Notes: generated from the sequence alone by a model not told the origin. A stretch of DNA of 64,000 nucleotides from Sulfurimonas sp. (GCA_011391635.1 JAABQD010000007.1:1-64000); one strand, 5' to 3'; shown: positions 16,008 through 25,201, numbered from the stretch's first letter. Made by a program: numbers and translations.

Positions 16008-16796
16008 ATGTCGCATAAAAAAGAAGGATTTCATTTGCAAGACTCTCAAGAATATTTAGATAAAAAAGCCTATTTTGAAAAAATAATCACACTCTATGGC
16101 AGAAATGTAGTAGTTGAAGTTTTGCAAGATACAAACATACAAATCCACAAAATCCACATGGCAAACTCCAACAAACCCGATGGAGCTATCAAAGATATTC
16201 TCGCACTCGCCAAAAAAAGAGGCATCGAGATAACTTATCACGACAAAGTAGCTCTCAGCCGTATCAGCAAAAATGCCCAACAAGACCAAGGCGTAGCCAT
16301 AGACATTTTCGCACAAAGTTACAAGAGTGCGAGTGAGATAAAAAACCTCAAAAGCTACAAACTCATCGCTCTTGATGGGATTCAAAATCCACAAAATTTA
16401 GGAATGATTATCCGCTCTTGTGCCGCTGGAAATGTCGATGGAATCATTTTGCCAAAAAAAAATAGTGCCAAAATATCGCCACTCGTTATCAAAGCAAGTG
16501 CTGGAACACTCTTCAAACTCCCTATTTACTACTGCAACACGATTGATGAAGTGCTTGGCACGCTTGAAGATGCCAAGATTTACTCCCTCTCTTCTCATGC
16601 CAAAAAAAGTATCTACGAAATAGTTCCACATGCCAAAACTATCTTTGTTTTAGGCAATGAGAGCGAAGGCGTGAGTAGCGAAGTAGAAAAACTCTGTAAC
16701 GATGCACTGCAAATCCCTATGAATCGCGGTGTAGAATCACTTAATGTTGCAGTGACAGCCTCACTTATCGCTTTTATACCCGAATCACGCCAGTAA
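16008..16796 (+). CDS. rlmB: SpoU/TrmH-family RNA 2'-O-methyltransferase (RlmB-like)
   Basis: 262 residues: an N-terminal RNA-binding substrate domain (about 20-95), then the SPOUT knot with the three family motifs. These are NPQNLGMIIRS (motif 1), LGNESEGVS (motif 2) and IPMNRGVESLNVAVTAS (motif 3). RlmB methylates G2251 of 23S rRNA. The gene is isolated on the plus strand and its end overlaps the convergent AAA+ gene by 12 bases. A repeat copy (16626-16635) encodes VPHAK just before motif 2. Confidence 0.92.
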   Translation: MSHKKEGFHLQDSQEYLDKKAYFEKIITLYGRNVVVEVLQDTNIQIHKIHMANSNKPDGAIKDILALAKKRGIEITYHDKVALSRISKNAQQDQGVAIDIFAQSYKSASEIKNLKSYKLIALDGIQNPQNLGMIIRSCAAGNVDGIILPKKNSAKISPLVIKASAGTLFKLPIYYCNTIDEVLGTLEDAKIYSLSSHAKKSIYEIVPHAKTIFVLGNESEGVSSEVEKLCNDALQIPMNRGVESLNVAVTASLIAFIPESRQ

Positions 16797-17780
16797 ATAA
16801 GCGAATTTTTTGACCCACTCTTTGAATACTTGGGAGTGTTCCATTCTGACACCGTTTCTTTGGAGGTCTTGAACAATCATCACGGCAAATTCGCTTCGAA
16901 GCTCCAAAGTGTAACGAAGGAGATTATCCAAACGCTCATCACTTCTCTCGCGTAGCAAGGCACTTACAAGCCCAATGCTCAGAGCATAAAGCACATCAAC
17001 CTCCTCGCTATAGTCACCACTTCCACATGCCAAGATATTTTGAATATCAGGTAATTTACGCATCACTTTTGCAAAACTCAAAAAACCGACACAAACATCT
17101 CGACCCACAGCACCGCCAAGACAATCAAGCAAAAGCTCCTCTTTGAGACTGCTTTTTAGAATGCTATCCACATATTCCCAACTTCGTGGTGTTGCAAAAC
17201 TTTTTGCATCACTCTTGGCATCAAAAGTAAAAAGATGCTCATTTTTATAGGTAATATAGGCGATTATTCGCTCATCCACACCATTTTGATACGCCCAAAA
17301 CTTCCAATCATTCACATCCACCTGCATCTCAAAATGGACAAATCGATTTGCCAATGGGCTTGGCATACGATAAGTTAGACCTCTATCGCCCTCACGATTT
17401 CCAGCAGCGACAATCGCCCAACCTGCTGGAAGTTCATACTCGCCTACTTTTCTATCAAGAATCAGCTGATATGCCGAGGCTTGAACACTTGGCGGTGCGG
17501 AGTTGAGTTCATCCAAAAATAAAATCCCTTCGCCCTCACGAGGCAAAAAAGCTGGAGGTGCCCAGAGTGCAGAGTGCGACTCTTTGTCATAAAAAGGAAT
17601 CCCTTTGAGGTCTGTAGGGTCCATGAGCGAGAGTCGCAAATCTATAAAACCTATCGCTTTGGCATGTGCAATCTGTTTCACGATAGAGGACTTCCCAATC
17701 CCAGGAGCACCCCAAAGAAAGAGTGGTACTTTTTGCTCTATGAGTGCAGTAATCGCTACAAGTAAATCCGATGCTCTCAT
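16785..17780 (-). CDS. MoxR-type AAA+ ATPase
   Basis: 331 residues with Walker A GAPGIGKS (24-31), Walker B ILFLDELN (86-93), sensor 1 in VAAGNREGD and an arginine-finger region SPLANRF. This matches the MoxR branch used with von Willebrand factor A proteins to remodel metal centres or complexes. No VWA gene is in the window; the partner instead is the repeat protein just upstream (gap 1 base). A repeat copy (17023-17032) encodes LACG. Likely a cytoplasmic chaperone-like ATPase; target unknown. Confidence 0.85.
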   Translation of the reverse strand: MRASDLLVAITALIEQKVPLFLWGAPGIGKSSIVKQIAHAKAIGFIDLRLSLMDPTDLKGIPFYDKESHSALWAPPAFLPREGEGILFLDELNSAPPSVQASAYQLILDRKVGEYELPAGWAIVAAGNREGDRGLTYRMPSPLANRFVHFEMQVDVNDWKFWAYQNGVDERIIAYITYKNEHLFTFDAKSDAKSFATPRSWEYVDSILKSSLKEELLLDCLGGAVGRDVCVGFLSFAKVMRKLPDIQNILACGSGDYSEEVDVLYALSIGLVSALLRERSDERLDNLLRYTLELRSEFAVMIVQDLQRNGVRMEHSQVFKEWVKKFAYLLA

Positions 17781-17781
17781 T

Positions 17782-19134
17782 TTAAACTTCCCAGCCTATA
17801 CTTTCACTCATGATATGTTTACCAAAGGTTGGGTTCTCTTTGACAAATCGCTCGAGCTGACTATGGAGCTGTAACTGGTACAAAATATCCACAGGTGTAC
17901 TTGGATTTTTAGCTAAACCCTCAAGGATTTTTGGATTTTCACTCTGGGCAAGGATTCGTAAAAGAGCCTCAGGTGTATTTTGATTATAGGAGAGAGCTAC
18001 ATGATTCATTTTGTTTTCATACGCTTCTATCAAACTTCTTGATGGCGTTTTTGCATTGGCATAAATCGCAAAATTGATATCTTGACTCCCTTTACGAACC
18101 AGCTTTGCAACCACATTTTCATCGATATGAAGATTCGAAGCCAAAGCTATTTTCGTCTCTTCATCATTTACTTCCAAAAGTTCTATTTGCATTGTAAATG
18201 TAAGCGACTCATTTTGTGCCAACTCTTTTGGATATTTTTCTACAAGCATCGCAAAAAGAGCATCATCGAGCTGGATATGTTTTGCTATATTTTTAGCGTA
18301 AATCCCACCCTCTATAAACACTATCGTAATAGCTTTATCCAAATGTGTATTGTAGGAGAGTGCCTCTTTGACACTTTCATCTCCATCTTCATAGAGTAAT
18401 TTTTGCATGACCCCATTGCAATCACTTCGCATTGCGATGAGTGTTTTTACATAAGAGTTTGACTTTTGTATAAACATCTTGAGCACCCACTGCGGCGTCA
18501 AATAGTGTGTGGCAATCGCCGTAATGAGCGTATAATTCAGATCTCTTGCATCACTTTGAAAACTTTTTTGAAGTGGCTCAAGCCCTACAATGCTCTCTAA
18601 AACAGCAATATTTTTACACTGAGAAACAAGATGCATCAATCCGAGTGTGGCATACTGCACATTATGATTTCTCTCAATATTTTCATAAAAACGGACAATG
18701 ATCGCCGCACTCACATCACGATTATCATCATTTTCAAAAAAATCCTCACCACCCCACGAGTACATTTTGAGGAGTTTTAAAAAGAGAGTATCGCTTATCA
18801 TTGGGTTTTGCAAAAAACTCTTGAGACGACTTGCATCGTGACTGAGTTTGAGACTCATCAAAAGAGTCTCTTCATCGATTCCACATGCCAACTCTTTTTC
18901 AAAATCATCTATAGAAATAAAAGGTGCTTTTCTCTCTTCATAGAGCGTATCTCTATAGTTTTGCTCATACGGTGTCATCATTTTGCCCTCGACTATGAGA
19001 ACGACATCAGGAGCATATTCCAGTGCAAGTGTGATTTGCAAATAGGAGAGTTGGATTGTAAACTCATTGGAGCAAAATGCTCTACTTTTACCTAACAACA
19101 AGATTGTTTTGTTTTTGAGTGCTTCTAAATTCAT
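17782..19134 (-). CDS. Helical-repeat protein (leucine-rich-repeat-variant type), unknown function
   Basis: 450 residues. The first 90 form an alpha/beta-like domain (KTILLLGKSRAFC...VVLIVEGKMM). The rest is a series of short helical repeats with motifs such as NQNTPEALLRILAQ and NPSTPVDILYQLQ, typical of LRV or ARM-like solenoids. It is co-transcribed with the MoxR-type ATPase and so is a candidate adaptor that selects its targets. An N-terminal domain resembling a BRCT-like or nucleotide-binding fold cannot be confirmed by eye. A repeat copy (18881-18890) encodes LACG. Confidence 0.65.
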   Translation of the reverse strand: MNLEALKNKTILLLGKSRAFCSNEFTIQLSYLQITLALEYAPDVVLIVEGKMMTPYEQNYRDTLYEERKAPFISIDDFEKELACGIDEETLLMSLKLSHDASRLKSFLQNPMISDTLFLKLLKMYSWGGEDFFENDDNRDVSAAIIVRFYENIERNHNVQYATLGLMHLVSQCKNIAVLESIVGLEPLQKSFQSDARDLNYTLITAIATHYLTPQWVLKMFIQKSNSYVKTLIAMRSDCNGVMQKLLYEDGDESVKEALSYNTHLDKAITIVFIEGGIYAKNIAKHIQLDDALFAMLVEKYPKELAQNESLTFTMQIELLEVNDEETKIALASNLHIDENVVAKLVRKGSQDINFAIYANAKTPSRSLIEAYENKMNHVALSYNQNTPEALLRILAQSENPKILEGLAKNPSTPVDILYQLQLHSQLERFVKENPTFGKHIMSESIGWEV

Positions 19135-19176
19135 ACGTCAATTATACTTTTATTTTTTGATTTTTCTCTTCTTAGC

Positions 19177-19182
19177 TATAAT
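19177..19182 (+). promoter_or_regulatory. -10 box upstream of the Sel1-repeat gene
   Basis: TATAAT at 19177-19182, 25 bases before the ATG at 19208, is preceded by T-rich runs without a -35 box. This is the usual Campylobacterota promoter form. AAGGAAA just before the ATG is the ribosome site. Confidence 0.5.
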
Positions 19183-19207
19183 GTAAGAGTTATTTTAAGG
19201 AAACATT

Positions 19208-19471
19208 ATGCAAAAACAAGTAGAAATCGGATACAACTTATACAATGAAAGAAAGTTCAAAGAGGCGTATGACACGCTCATCGACGAAGCCATTTATAAT
19301 AACAATGGTGATGCACAATACCTCATCGGTAAAATGTACCATGATGGAGATGGTGTTGAGCAAAATGTAGAAACTGCAATGCGATGGTGGAAAAAAGCGA
19401 GACAAAATGGTCAAAAAGATGCAGCGTTTGCTTTTTCATCGATACAAACTTCTACAAAAAATATGTTTTAA
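19208..19471 (+). CDS. Small Sel1-like repeat protein
   Basis: 87 residues with one clear Sel1/TPR-like repeat (GDAQYLIGKMYHDGDGVEQ...AMRWWKKARQNGQKDA). A preceding helical pair probably forms a half repeat. There is no signal peptide, so it is cytoplasmic. Sel1 repeats mediate protein-protein contacts in signalling. It is monocistronic, with its own promoter and a terminator shared with the convergent diguanylate cyclase. Confidence 0.75.
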   Translation: MQKQVEIGYNLYNERKFKEAYDTLIDEAIYNNNGDAQYLIGKMYHDGDGVEQNVETAMRWWKKARQNGQKDAAFAFSSIQTSTKNMF

Positions 19472-19492
19472 CCCAATTGCATAATTTGGGTT
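19470..19492. terminator. Bidirectional terminator between convergent genes
   Basis: AACCCAA (19470-19476) pairs with TTGGGTT (19486-19492), with further A-T pairs inward. It follows the Sel1 gene stop directly and touches the stop of the convergent GGDEF gene. Confidence 0.65.
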
Positions 19493-20763
19493 TAACTCTC
19501 TTCAAACACACTGACTCTATTACGACCCTCCTCTTTTGAGCGATAGAGTGCAGTGTCTGCTTCTTGCACCACATCTTCAATAGAACTATTTGGCTTATAC
19601 TGAGCAACTCCCAAACTTATCGTAATATGATTGATAGTTTCAAAATGGTGCAAATCAACAGTTTTGCGGATATTTTCTGCCAACTCAGCTGCTGTTTGCA
19701 AATCTGCTTCGTGATAGAGTATCATAAACTCCTCGCCACCCCATCGCCCGACTACATCCACTGCACGAACTCTTTTTTTGATAAGTGAAGCAATCGTTTT
19801 TAGAACACTATCGCCCACTTGATGTCCGTAGGTGTCATTCACATTTTTGAAGTGGTCGATATCAATCATCACGACAGAAAAATTACGATTGTATCGCTTA
19901 TTCTGATGCATCGCTTGAGTGAGCTCTTCATCAATTTTTGAACGATTTGCGATTTGTGTCAGGGCATCTGTACTTGCGAGTCTTTGAAGTTTTTGATTTG
20001 CAATTTCCAACTCATTTGTTCGCTCTTTTACTAAGTGTTCAAGTTTCCTGTTTTGCTCTTCTGCTGTTTTACTACGAAGATCTTCTTGAAAATGGATATA
20101 GTGAAGCAACTCATTAAACTTGGATTGAAGCATTGTAAATTCATTGACTTTTTGAAAATCCACATCAATAGTTTGGATACCATTTTGATTCTCTTTGAGA
20201 TTAGAGATCTGTTGCATAAGCTCATAAAGTGGTCTCTCAAGATGCTTTCTAAAGGCGATATAAAAAAGCAAAATCAGTGCGACACTTTTTATCATTGCAT
20301 TTAAAAAGAGCATTGCAAAACCGACTTTTAATCGTTCAAAAATTGCTCTTTCACTCGAATAAAGTGTGACTTTAGCCAAATAAATTTTGCTAGAGTCCAT
20401 GGTTTGAAAAAGAGAAAAAGAGTACATAAGTGTACTTTGCGTATCTTGGTCCATTCCCTCTTGCACAGAATGAAAGAGTGTATTGTTGTTTGCATCGACT
20501 ATATTCACTCCATACACCAAAGGCATCTCCCGCATCCCTTTGGCAATCGATTCCACTTGATCTTGACTCAAATTCCACATAGCAGTTTGCAGAGCTGGTT
20601 CAAAAATATGGGCTATACGATTAAGCTCACTTTGAATATTGGATTTTGTGTAGTTGTACTCAATAACCACATGAACGAGTGTCACAACTAAAGTAATAAT
20701 GACATAAATCCCCAATATCGAGGTCAAGAGTTGTTGTGAGAGTGAAATCGATTTGAGGCTCAT
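19492..20763 (-). CDS. Membrane diguanylate cyclase with periplasmic sensor domain
   Basis: 423 residues: TM1 (about 11-36), a periplasmic domain of about 110 residues, TM2 (150-171), a linker coiled coil (220-260), then a GGDEF domain. The active site is GGEEF (342-346) and RAVD (333-336) fits the RxxD inhibitory site, so it should make c-di-GMP with product feedback. The start codon overlaps the stop of the upstream solute-binding gene by one base (TAATG). The periplasmic domain probably reads the state of that binding protein. Confidence 0.9.
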   Translation of the reverse strand: MSLKSISLSQQLLTSILGIYVIITLVVTLVHVVIEYNYTKSNIQSELNRIAHIFEPALQTAMWNLSQDQVESIAKGMREMPLVYGVNIVDANNNTLFHSVQEGMDQDTQSTLMYSFSLFQTMDSSKIYLAKVTLYSSERAIFERLKVGFAMLFLNAMIKSVALILLFYIAFRKHLERPLYELMQQISNLKENQNGIQTIDVDFQKVNEFTMLQSKFNELLHYIHFQEDLRSKTAEEQNRKLEHLVKERTNELEIANQKLQRLASTDALTQIANRSKIDEELTQAMHQNKRYNRNFSVVMIDIDHFKNVNDTYGHQVGDSVLKTIASLIKKRVRAVDVVGRWGGEEFMILYHEADLQTAAELAENIRKTVDLHHFETINHITISLGVAQYKPNSSIEDVVQEADTALYRSKEEGRNRVSVFEES

Positions 20764-21512
20764 TAACGCTTCACTTCAAAATATTTTTGACTGTACTCAT
20801 TATAGATAGCTTCATAACGACCCGTTTTTTTGAGGTGTTCTATCCCTTCGTTAAAATCATCTCGTGACTTTTCATCTCTAAAAGCTGTTTGATATTTGGT
20901 AGGCTCAAAAAGTTCAAACATATCAAATGCATCCGAGGGTTCGATTTTTTTCTCAGCTAAAAGCTCATTTTTATAAAATTTAAAAATATGTCTATCCATG
21001 ATAACAACATCTGTACGACCCTTAAAAAGCATGTAAACTTGCTGTTTTTGATCTGCTACTTCACTATATTTACTTCCACATGCCAATGCCACTTTTCCAA
21101 AATCTTCGCCTAAATATTTATTTGCATTTTGAAAAGCGATGAGCGTATAATCTTTTAAATCATCCAGTTTCGTTATACCATAATGATTTTTTTTCAGAGC
21201 AAAAACTGCGTTGTGATACTGCATGTAATCGATAGAATAGTATGCATCTAAGCCTGAACTCTCTTGAATAATCGTAGAAGCATCCACATACCCATGCTTA
21301 AAAAGCTCAAAACTGCGTCCAATGTTGACAAACACAGGTGTCACAGTGTGTCCCTTATATGCCAATGCCTCCTTGACAATCGTCTGAACAATTCCGCTTC
21401 CATCTGCAAAAACATACGGTGGTGTACTGTAAGAAAAAACCATTTTGTACTCTTTCGCACCAACAGCCACACTTAAAAACAGAAATAAAAAAAGTACCAT
21501 TAAAAAACGCAA
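20763..21512 (-). CDS. Periplasmic solute-binding protein (family 3), probable sensor partner
   Basis: 249 residues with a signal peptide (cleavage near residue 19) and a type 2 periplasmic-binding fold of the SBP family 3 kind: FSYSTPPYVFADGSGI, FQNANKYLGEDFGK and a C-terminal EAIYNEYSQKYF helix. No permease or ATPase gene is nearby. It is coupled instead to a membrane diguanylate cyclase, so a sensory role, not transport, is likely. A repeat copy (21076-21085) encodes LACG. Confidence 0.82.
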   Translation of the reverse strand: MRFLMVLFLFLFLSVAVGAKEYKMVFSYSTPPYVFADGSGIVQTIVKEALAYKGHTVTPVFVNIGRSFELFKHGYVDASTIIQESSGLDAYYSIDYMQYHNAVFALKKNHYGITKLDDLKDYTLIAFQNANKYLGEDFGKVALACGSKYSEVADQKQQVYMLFKGRTDVVIMDRHIFKFYKNELLAEKKIEPSDAFDMFELFEPTKYQTAFRDEKSRDDFNEGIEHLKKTGRYEAIYNEYSQKYFEVKR

Positions 21513-21566
21513 AATTCAATCCTCACACACATTCAAATTGAAACTATTATAACGAAAAAATAGTTA

Positions 21567-22616
21567 TCAAGCCATGAAACGAATATCGCACCCATCAAAA
21601 ACAAACTCTAACTCCTCTGAAACCTCTTTGTAAAGGAGTGGGCTATCCAAATCTATATATTTGATAACATCACTATATGCCATCGCCAGATGCAGGGCGA
21701 TATTGATGGAGTACGGACCTTCTAGCATGGAGCCGAGCATACATTGAATATGATTTGCTCTGCAATATTGCAAAATTTCTATCGCTTTGGTTACACCACC
21801 GCACTTCATAAGTTTGATATTTATCATATTCGCACTCTTGGTCTCTACCACTTTTTTTGCGTCTTCGAGGGTAAAAACTGCCTCATCAGCGAGAATGGGA
21901 ACGGTAGAATGATTTGTAATCCTCTTTAATCCTTGCAAATCTTTTGCAACAACAGGCTGTTCAATCAACTCTAATTTCACATCACGCAGAGCATCGATAT
22001 AGGCAAGTGCATCTTCCACATGCCAAGATTGATTCGCATCAATAATAAGCTTGGCATGTGGAAGCTCCTGAGCGATATTTCGTGTCACTTCTATAGCATG
22101 TGTTATGTCTGAACCTAGTTTGATTTTGAGTATCCACATGCCACTTCCGACTGCTTTTTTGGCATCTTCGAGCATGGTTGGTATATCATTGAGGCTGATT
22201 GTAATGTCTGTTTGCAGAGGTATCGGCTCTTGTATTCCTAAATAATGATACATTGGTATCTGCTGTGATTGAGCGATAAGAGAGTGCAGAGCCATATCAA
22301 GAGCTGCTTTTGCGGAGCTTCCTATGTTTTTGATTGCAAATTGTTTCGCTTTTTTATCATGTAAAATCTCCAACGCAGAAGATGGCATGTGGAAGTTCAA
22401 AACACGCTTTGCACTCACAATCGACTCTAAAATCTCTTCAAGCCCTTCGCCTGTAATAGCCTTCGTCGCAGGTGCTTCACCAATACCCACAGCTCCATTG
22501 TCACACTCAAGTCTTACCCGCACAAATTCCACATTTTCCACTCTTCTGAGTGCTGTGATAAAAGGTGTTTTTAGAGGGATTTTTTTTATTTCTGTCTCTA
22601 TACTTACTATTTTCAT
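21567..22616 (-). CDS. Enolase-superfamily dipeptide epimerase (L-Ala-D/L-Glu epimerase-like)
   Basis: 349 residues with the muconate-lactonizing subgroup signature: ILKIKLG (catalytic Lys pair region), Mg ligands in IIDANQSW, ELIEQPV and ILADEAV, and the second Lys in NIKLMKCGG. Family members of this type epimerise L-Ala-D-Glu from peptidoglycan turnover. Context supports that: a DUF819 membrane protein and a murein amidase lie directly upstream with overlaps. Four repeat copies (22016, 22052, 22134, 22383) lie within 377 bases, each read in a different frame. Confidence 0.85.
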   Translation of the reverse strand: MKIVSIETEIKKIPLKTPFITALRRVENVEFVRVRLECDNGAVGIGEAPATKAITGEGLEEILESIVSAKRVLNFHMPSSALEILHDKKAKQFAIKNIGSSAKAALDMALHSLIAQSQQIPMYHYLGIQEPIPLQTDITISLNDIPTMLEDAKKAVGSGMWILKIKLGSDITHAIEVTRNIAQELPHAKLIIDANQSWHVEDALAYIDALRDVKLELIEQPVVAKDLQGLKRITNHSTVPILADEAVFTLEDAKKVVETKSANMINIKLMKCGGVTKAIEILQYCRANHIQCMLGSMLEGPYSINIALHLAMAYSDVIKYIDLDSPLLYKEVSEELEFVFDGCDIRFMA

Positions 22617-23737
22617 TTTGCCAAGCCTATCATTATATTTCCTATGAGGATTCCACCAAAAGTGCCTATGAGATACCCCATAATCGCCATTAAAACGCCT
22701 ACACTCACAAGTCTTTTGTCATACGCCGCGGCTAAAATCGGAGCAGATGCAACTCCGCCAATGTTTGCCAAACTAGCCACCGTGATAGAGAACAAATCAA
22801 GCTTAAAGATTTTCGCACTTACAACCATAAAAAGAGCATGAATGACCAAAACCATAAAACCTGCAAATACATACATACCCACTGCATTAAAACTCTCAAA
22901 CACTGCTTTGGAACCGATGAGTGCGATAAGCATATAGAGCATCAAACTTGCTATTTCACTTGAGCCATTAAGGTGTTTGAGTTTTGTAAAAGAGCCAAAA
23001 ATTCCAAAAATCGTTGCAAGGATAACGGTCATAGTTGTGTTATTGATAAGTTCCACATGGCGTGCTATCTCTTGAGCGACCAAAGAAGCAATTCCAGCGA
23101 CAAAAAGCAAAAGAAGATACCTTTTTGCTCCTTTTTCTCTCTCATAACTTGTTGTGATTTGTTCTCTTTTTTTTGCTCCGACATATCTATCAAAATGGGG
23201 TGCGAATGGAACCAAAAAGAGGAGAAACATCACCCAAAATGTGTAGTTTACACTATCAACAATCAACACAAAACCATACGCCTCTTGCGTCACTCCAAGA
23301 GCAGAACCCACCGCAATCATATTTGCAGTCCCACCAAACCAGCTCCCGCATAATGCTCCAAAAGCGACTGCCATATCGTGATTGAAACTAAAAAGGACTG
23401 AGACTAAAATAAATCCACATGCCAAACTAAGTACCGTTAGGCTATACGCCAGAAGCAGAGTTCGCCCTAACTTAAAAAAATGTGAAAAATCGATTTTAAG
23501 AAGCATCAAAAAGAGCATTGCGGGGAGTAAATTTGCTTTTGCAAGGGTGTAGGCACTGCTAATCGCATCGTTTGCTTCAAAAATCCCAAATCCTGCCAAA
23601 AGCATACTCAGGGCATAAATAATCACAACCGCTGGAAGATAATCAAAAAATTTGAGTTTCGTTTTTTTCTCTAAAAGTGTAAAAAAAAGAGCCAATCCAA
23701 CTAAACTCAAAAGATAAAAAAGAGGCGAACTAATCAC
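22613..23737 (-). CDS. DUF819-family multi-pass membrane protein
   Basis: 374 residues with about ten hydrophobic helices and the DUF819 (YjcL-like) motifs GSWFGGTANMIA and ANIGGVASAPILAAAY, which form two pseudo-repeats. Transport activity is unproven in the family. The gene overlaps the epimerase by 4 bases and the amidase by 8, so import or export of murein peptides is a reasonable inference. A repeat copy (23415-23424) encodes LACG within a membrane helix. Confidence 0.85.
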   Translation of the reverse strand: MISSPLFYLLSLVGLALFFTLLEKKTKLKFFDYLPAVVIIYALSMLLAGFGIFEANDAISSAYTLAKANLLPAMLFLMLLKIDFSHFFKLGRTLLLAYSLTVLSLACGFILVSVLFSFNHDMAVAFGALCGSWFGGTANMIAVGSALGVTQEAYGFVLIVDSVNYTFWVMFLLFLVPFAPHFDRYVGAKKREQITTSYEREKGAKRYLLLLFVAGIASLVAQEIARHVELINNTTMTVILATIFGIFGSFTKLKHLNGSSEIASLMLYMLIALIGSKAVFESFNAVGMYVFAGFMVLVIHALFMVVSAKIFKLDLFSITVASLANIGGVASAPILAAAYDKRLVSVGVLMAIMGYLIGTFGGILIGNIMIGLAK

Positions 23738-24380
23738 AAGGAGCTTCTTGAAAACCCTCTATCTTTGCTCGTAAATCCCTCATAAAACTCACACCGGGGT
23801 CATCTTTTTTTGTTCTATATGTTTTATCTAGTTCGAGCCATAAATCGCTTCTGTCAAAACATCTATATTCGTGATGCCCAACAACATACTCGATGGTTGG
23901 AAACTTCTCTCTCAAATAATTGACCAAAAAAACATTGGCTTCGAGTTGTTCTTGGGTAAGATTTTCTTGGTTATTCTCTCCGCCAACATTTTCTATGCCG
24001 ATAGAGTTATAATTGAGTCCTATGACATGGCGTGCCATAAAGTCGAGTGGCATGAGCTGATGAATCGTGCCATCTTGCTCTACAAGAAAATGGATTGAAA
24101 CATTCAAAATCCCCGCTTGGACTAAATCAGGTCTATCGGTGGGAAGTTTTGTTGGGATAAATCTCTCTAATGATTTTTCGTAACTATCAATTGCTGTGTA
24201 GTGGATGAGAACGATTTTTGGGATGATTTTGATATCCTGTACATCCAAGTTATAGTGCGTTTTTATATACTCTTTTGTAAGTGCTATTCGCTCCTCATCA
24301 AAGGGAATCGGAGTCTGAATTATCTCACGAGCAAAGAGTGTAAATGTAGTGATAATGAGTGCAAAGAGTAATTTTTTCAT
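23730..24380 (-). CDS. Secreted N-acetylmuramoyl-L-alanine amidase (Amidase_2)
   Basis: About 216 residues. I start at the Met at 24380, which directly precedes a signal peptide (KKLLFALIITTFTLFA). The Amidase_2 zinc site is seen as LIHYTA (His), the strand SIGIENVG and GHHEYRC with a downstream Asp (KDDPG). It cleaves the bond between MurNAc and the stem peptide in the periplasm. It is the first gene of the amidase-DUF819-epimerase operon, consistent with murein turnover. Confidence 0.88.
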   Translation of the reverse strand: MKKLLFALIITTFTLFAREIIQTPIPFDEERIALTKEYIKTHYNLDVQDIKIIPKIVLIHYTAIDSYEKSLERFIPTKLPTDRPDLVQAGILNVSIHFLVEQDGTIHQLMPLDFMARHVIGLNYNSIGIENVGGENNQENLTQEQLEANVFLVNYLREKFPTIEYVVGHHEYRCFDRSDLWLELDKTYRTKKDDPGVSFMRDLRAKIEGFQEAPCD

Positions 24381-24457
24381 AAAAAATTGTAGCATATATT
24401 TAGAGAGTTTTAATCACAAATTGACTATATTACGCTTTTTAAAATCAAGGATAAATT

Positions 24458-25201
24458 TTGGCAAAGAAATATGTACTTTTGGACACTGAGACAACAGGAA
24501 CTGGCGAAAACGATAGAGTAATACAACTGGGATACTTAGTTTTGGGTGAGCCAAAAGTAGAGGTGCAAAACGATTTTTGCTCAAGTGATATAGCAATTAG
24601 TTTTGGTGCTATGGAGATACATGGCATCACACCTGAGATGATTGCAAACAAACCCACATGCCAAGAGACCAAAGCATACAAAAGACTTCAAGAGTTAAAT
24701 AGCGATGAGAACTATATGATTATCCACAACGCTCCTTTTGATTTAGGGATGCTTGAGAAAGAGGGTTTCAACACAAAAATGAAAGTCATCGACACACTCC
24801 GCGTTGCCAAACACATTTTTGCCGATGAAGAAGCACACCGACTCCAATATTTTCGCTACAAAATGGAACTCTACAAAGAGGAACAAAAAGAGGCAGATGC
24901 CCTTGGTATCGTTGTCAAAGCTCACGATGCGATAGGAGATGTTTTGGTACTTAAACTCTTTTTATCCAAACTTAGAGAGGCCGTGCAAAAACAGTTTCCA
25001 CATGCCAACCCTGTCGATAAAATGGTGGATTTGACCAATACTCCTATTCTCATAAAATCATTCAAATTTGGAAAACACAAAGGCAAAACCCTCGAAGAAG
25101 TTGCCCTCAGTGATGCAGGATACCTGCGATGGATGCTCACTTCTATGGAAAATCTGGATGAAGATATGCGATACTCTATCACTACTATTTTAGGTCTCTA
25201 A
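24458..25201 (+). CDS. DnaQ-like DEDD 3'-5' exonuclease
   Basis: 247 residues. Exo I is VLLDTETTGTG (D and E), Exo II IIHNAPFDLGML and Exo III KAHDAIGDV. A C-terminal module around FKFGKHKGKTLEEVALSDAGYLRWM resembles the DUF3820/exonuclease X tail. The start is TTG 24458 with AAGG 7 bases upstream; no ATG is available in frame. Likely roles are DNA repair or RNA trimming. Two repeat copies (24654 and 24998) encode PTCQ and PHAN. Confidence 0.88.
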   Translation: MAKKYVLLDTETTGTGENDRVIQLGYLVLGEPKVEVQNDFCSSDIAISFGAMEIHGITPEMIANKPTCQETKAYKRLQELNSDENYMIIHNAPFDLGMLEKEGFNTKMKVIDTLRVAKHIFADEEAHRLQYFRYKMELYKEEQKEADALGIVVKAHDAIGDVLVLKLFLSKLREAVQKQFPHANPVDKMVDLTNTPILIKSFKFGKHKGKTLEEVALSDAGYLRWMLTSMENLDEDMRYSITTILGL

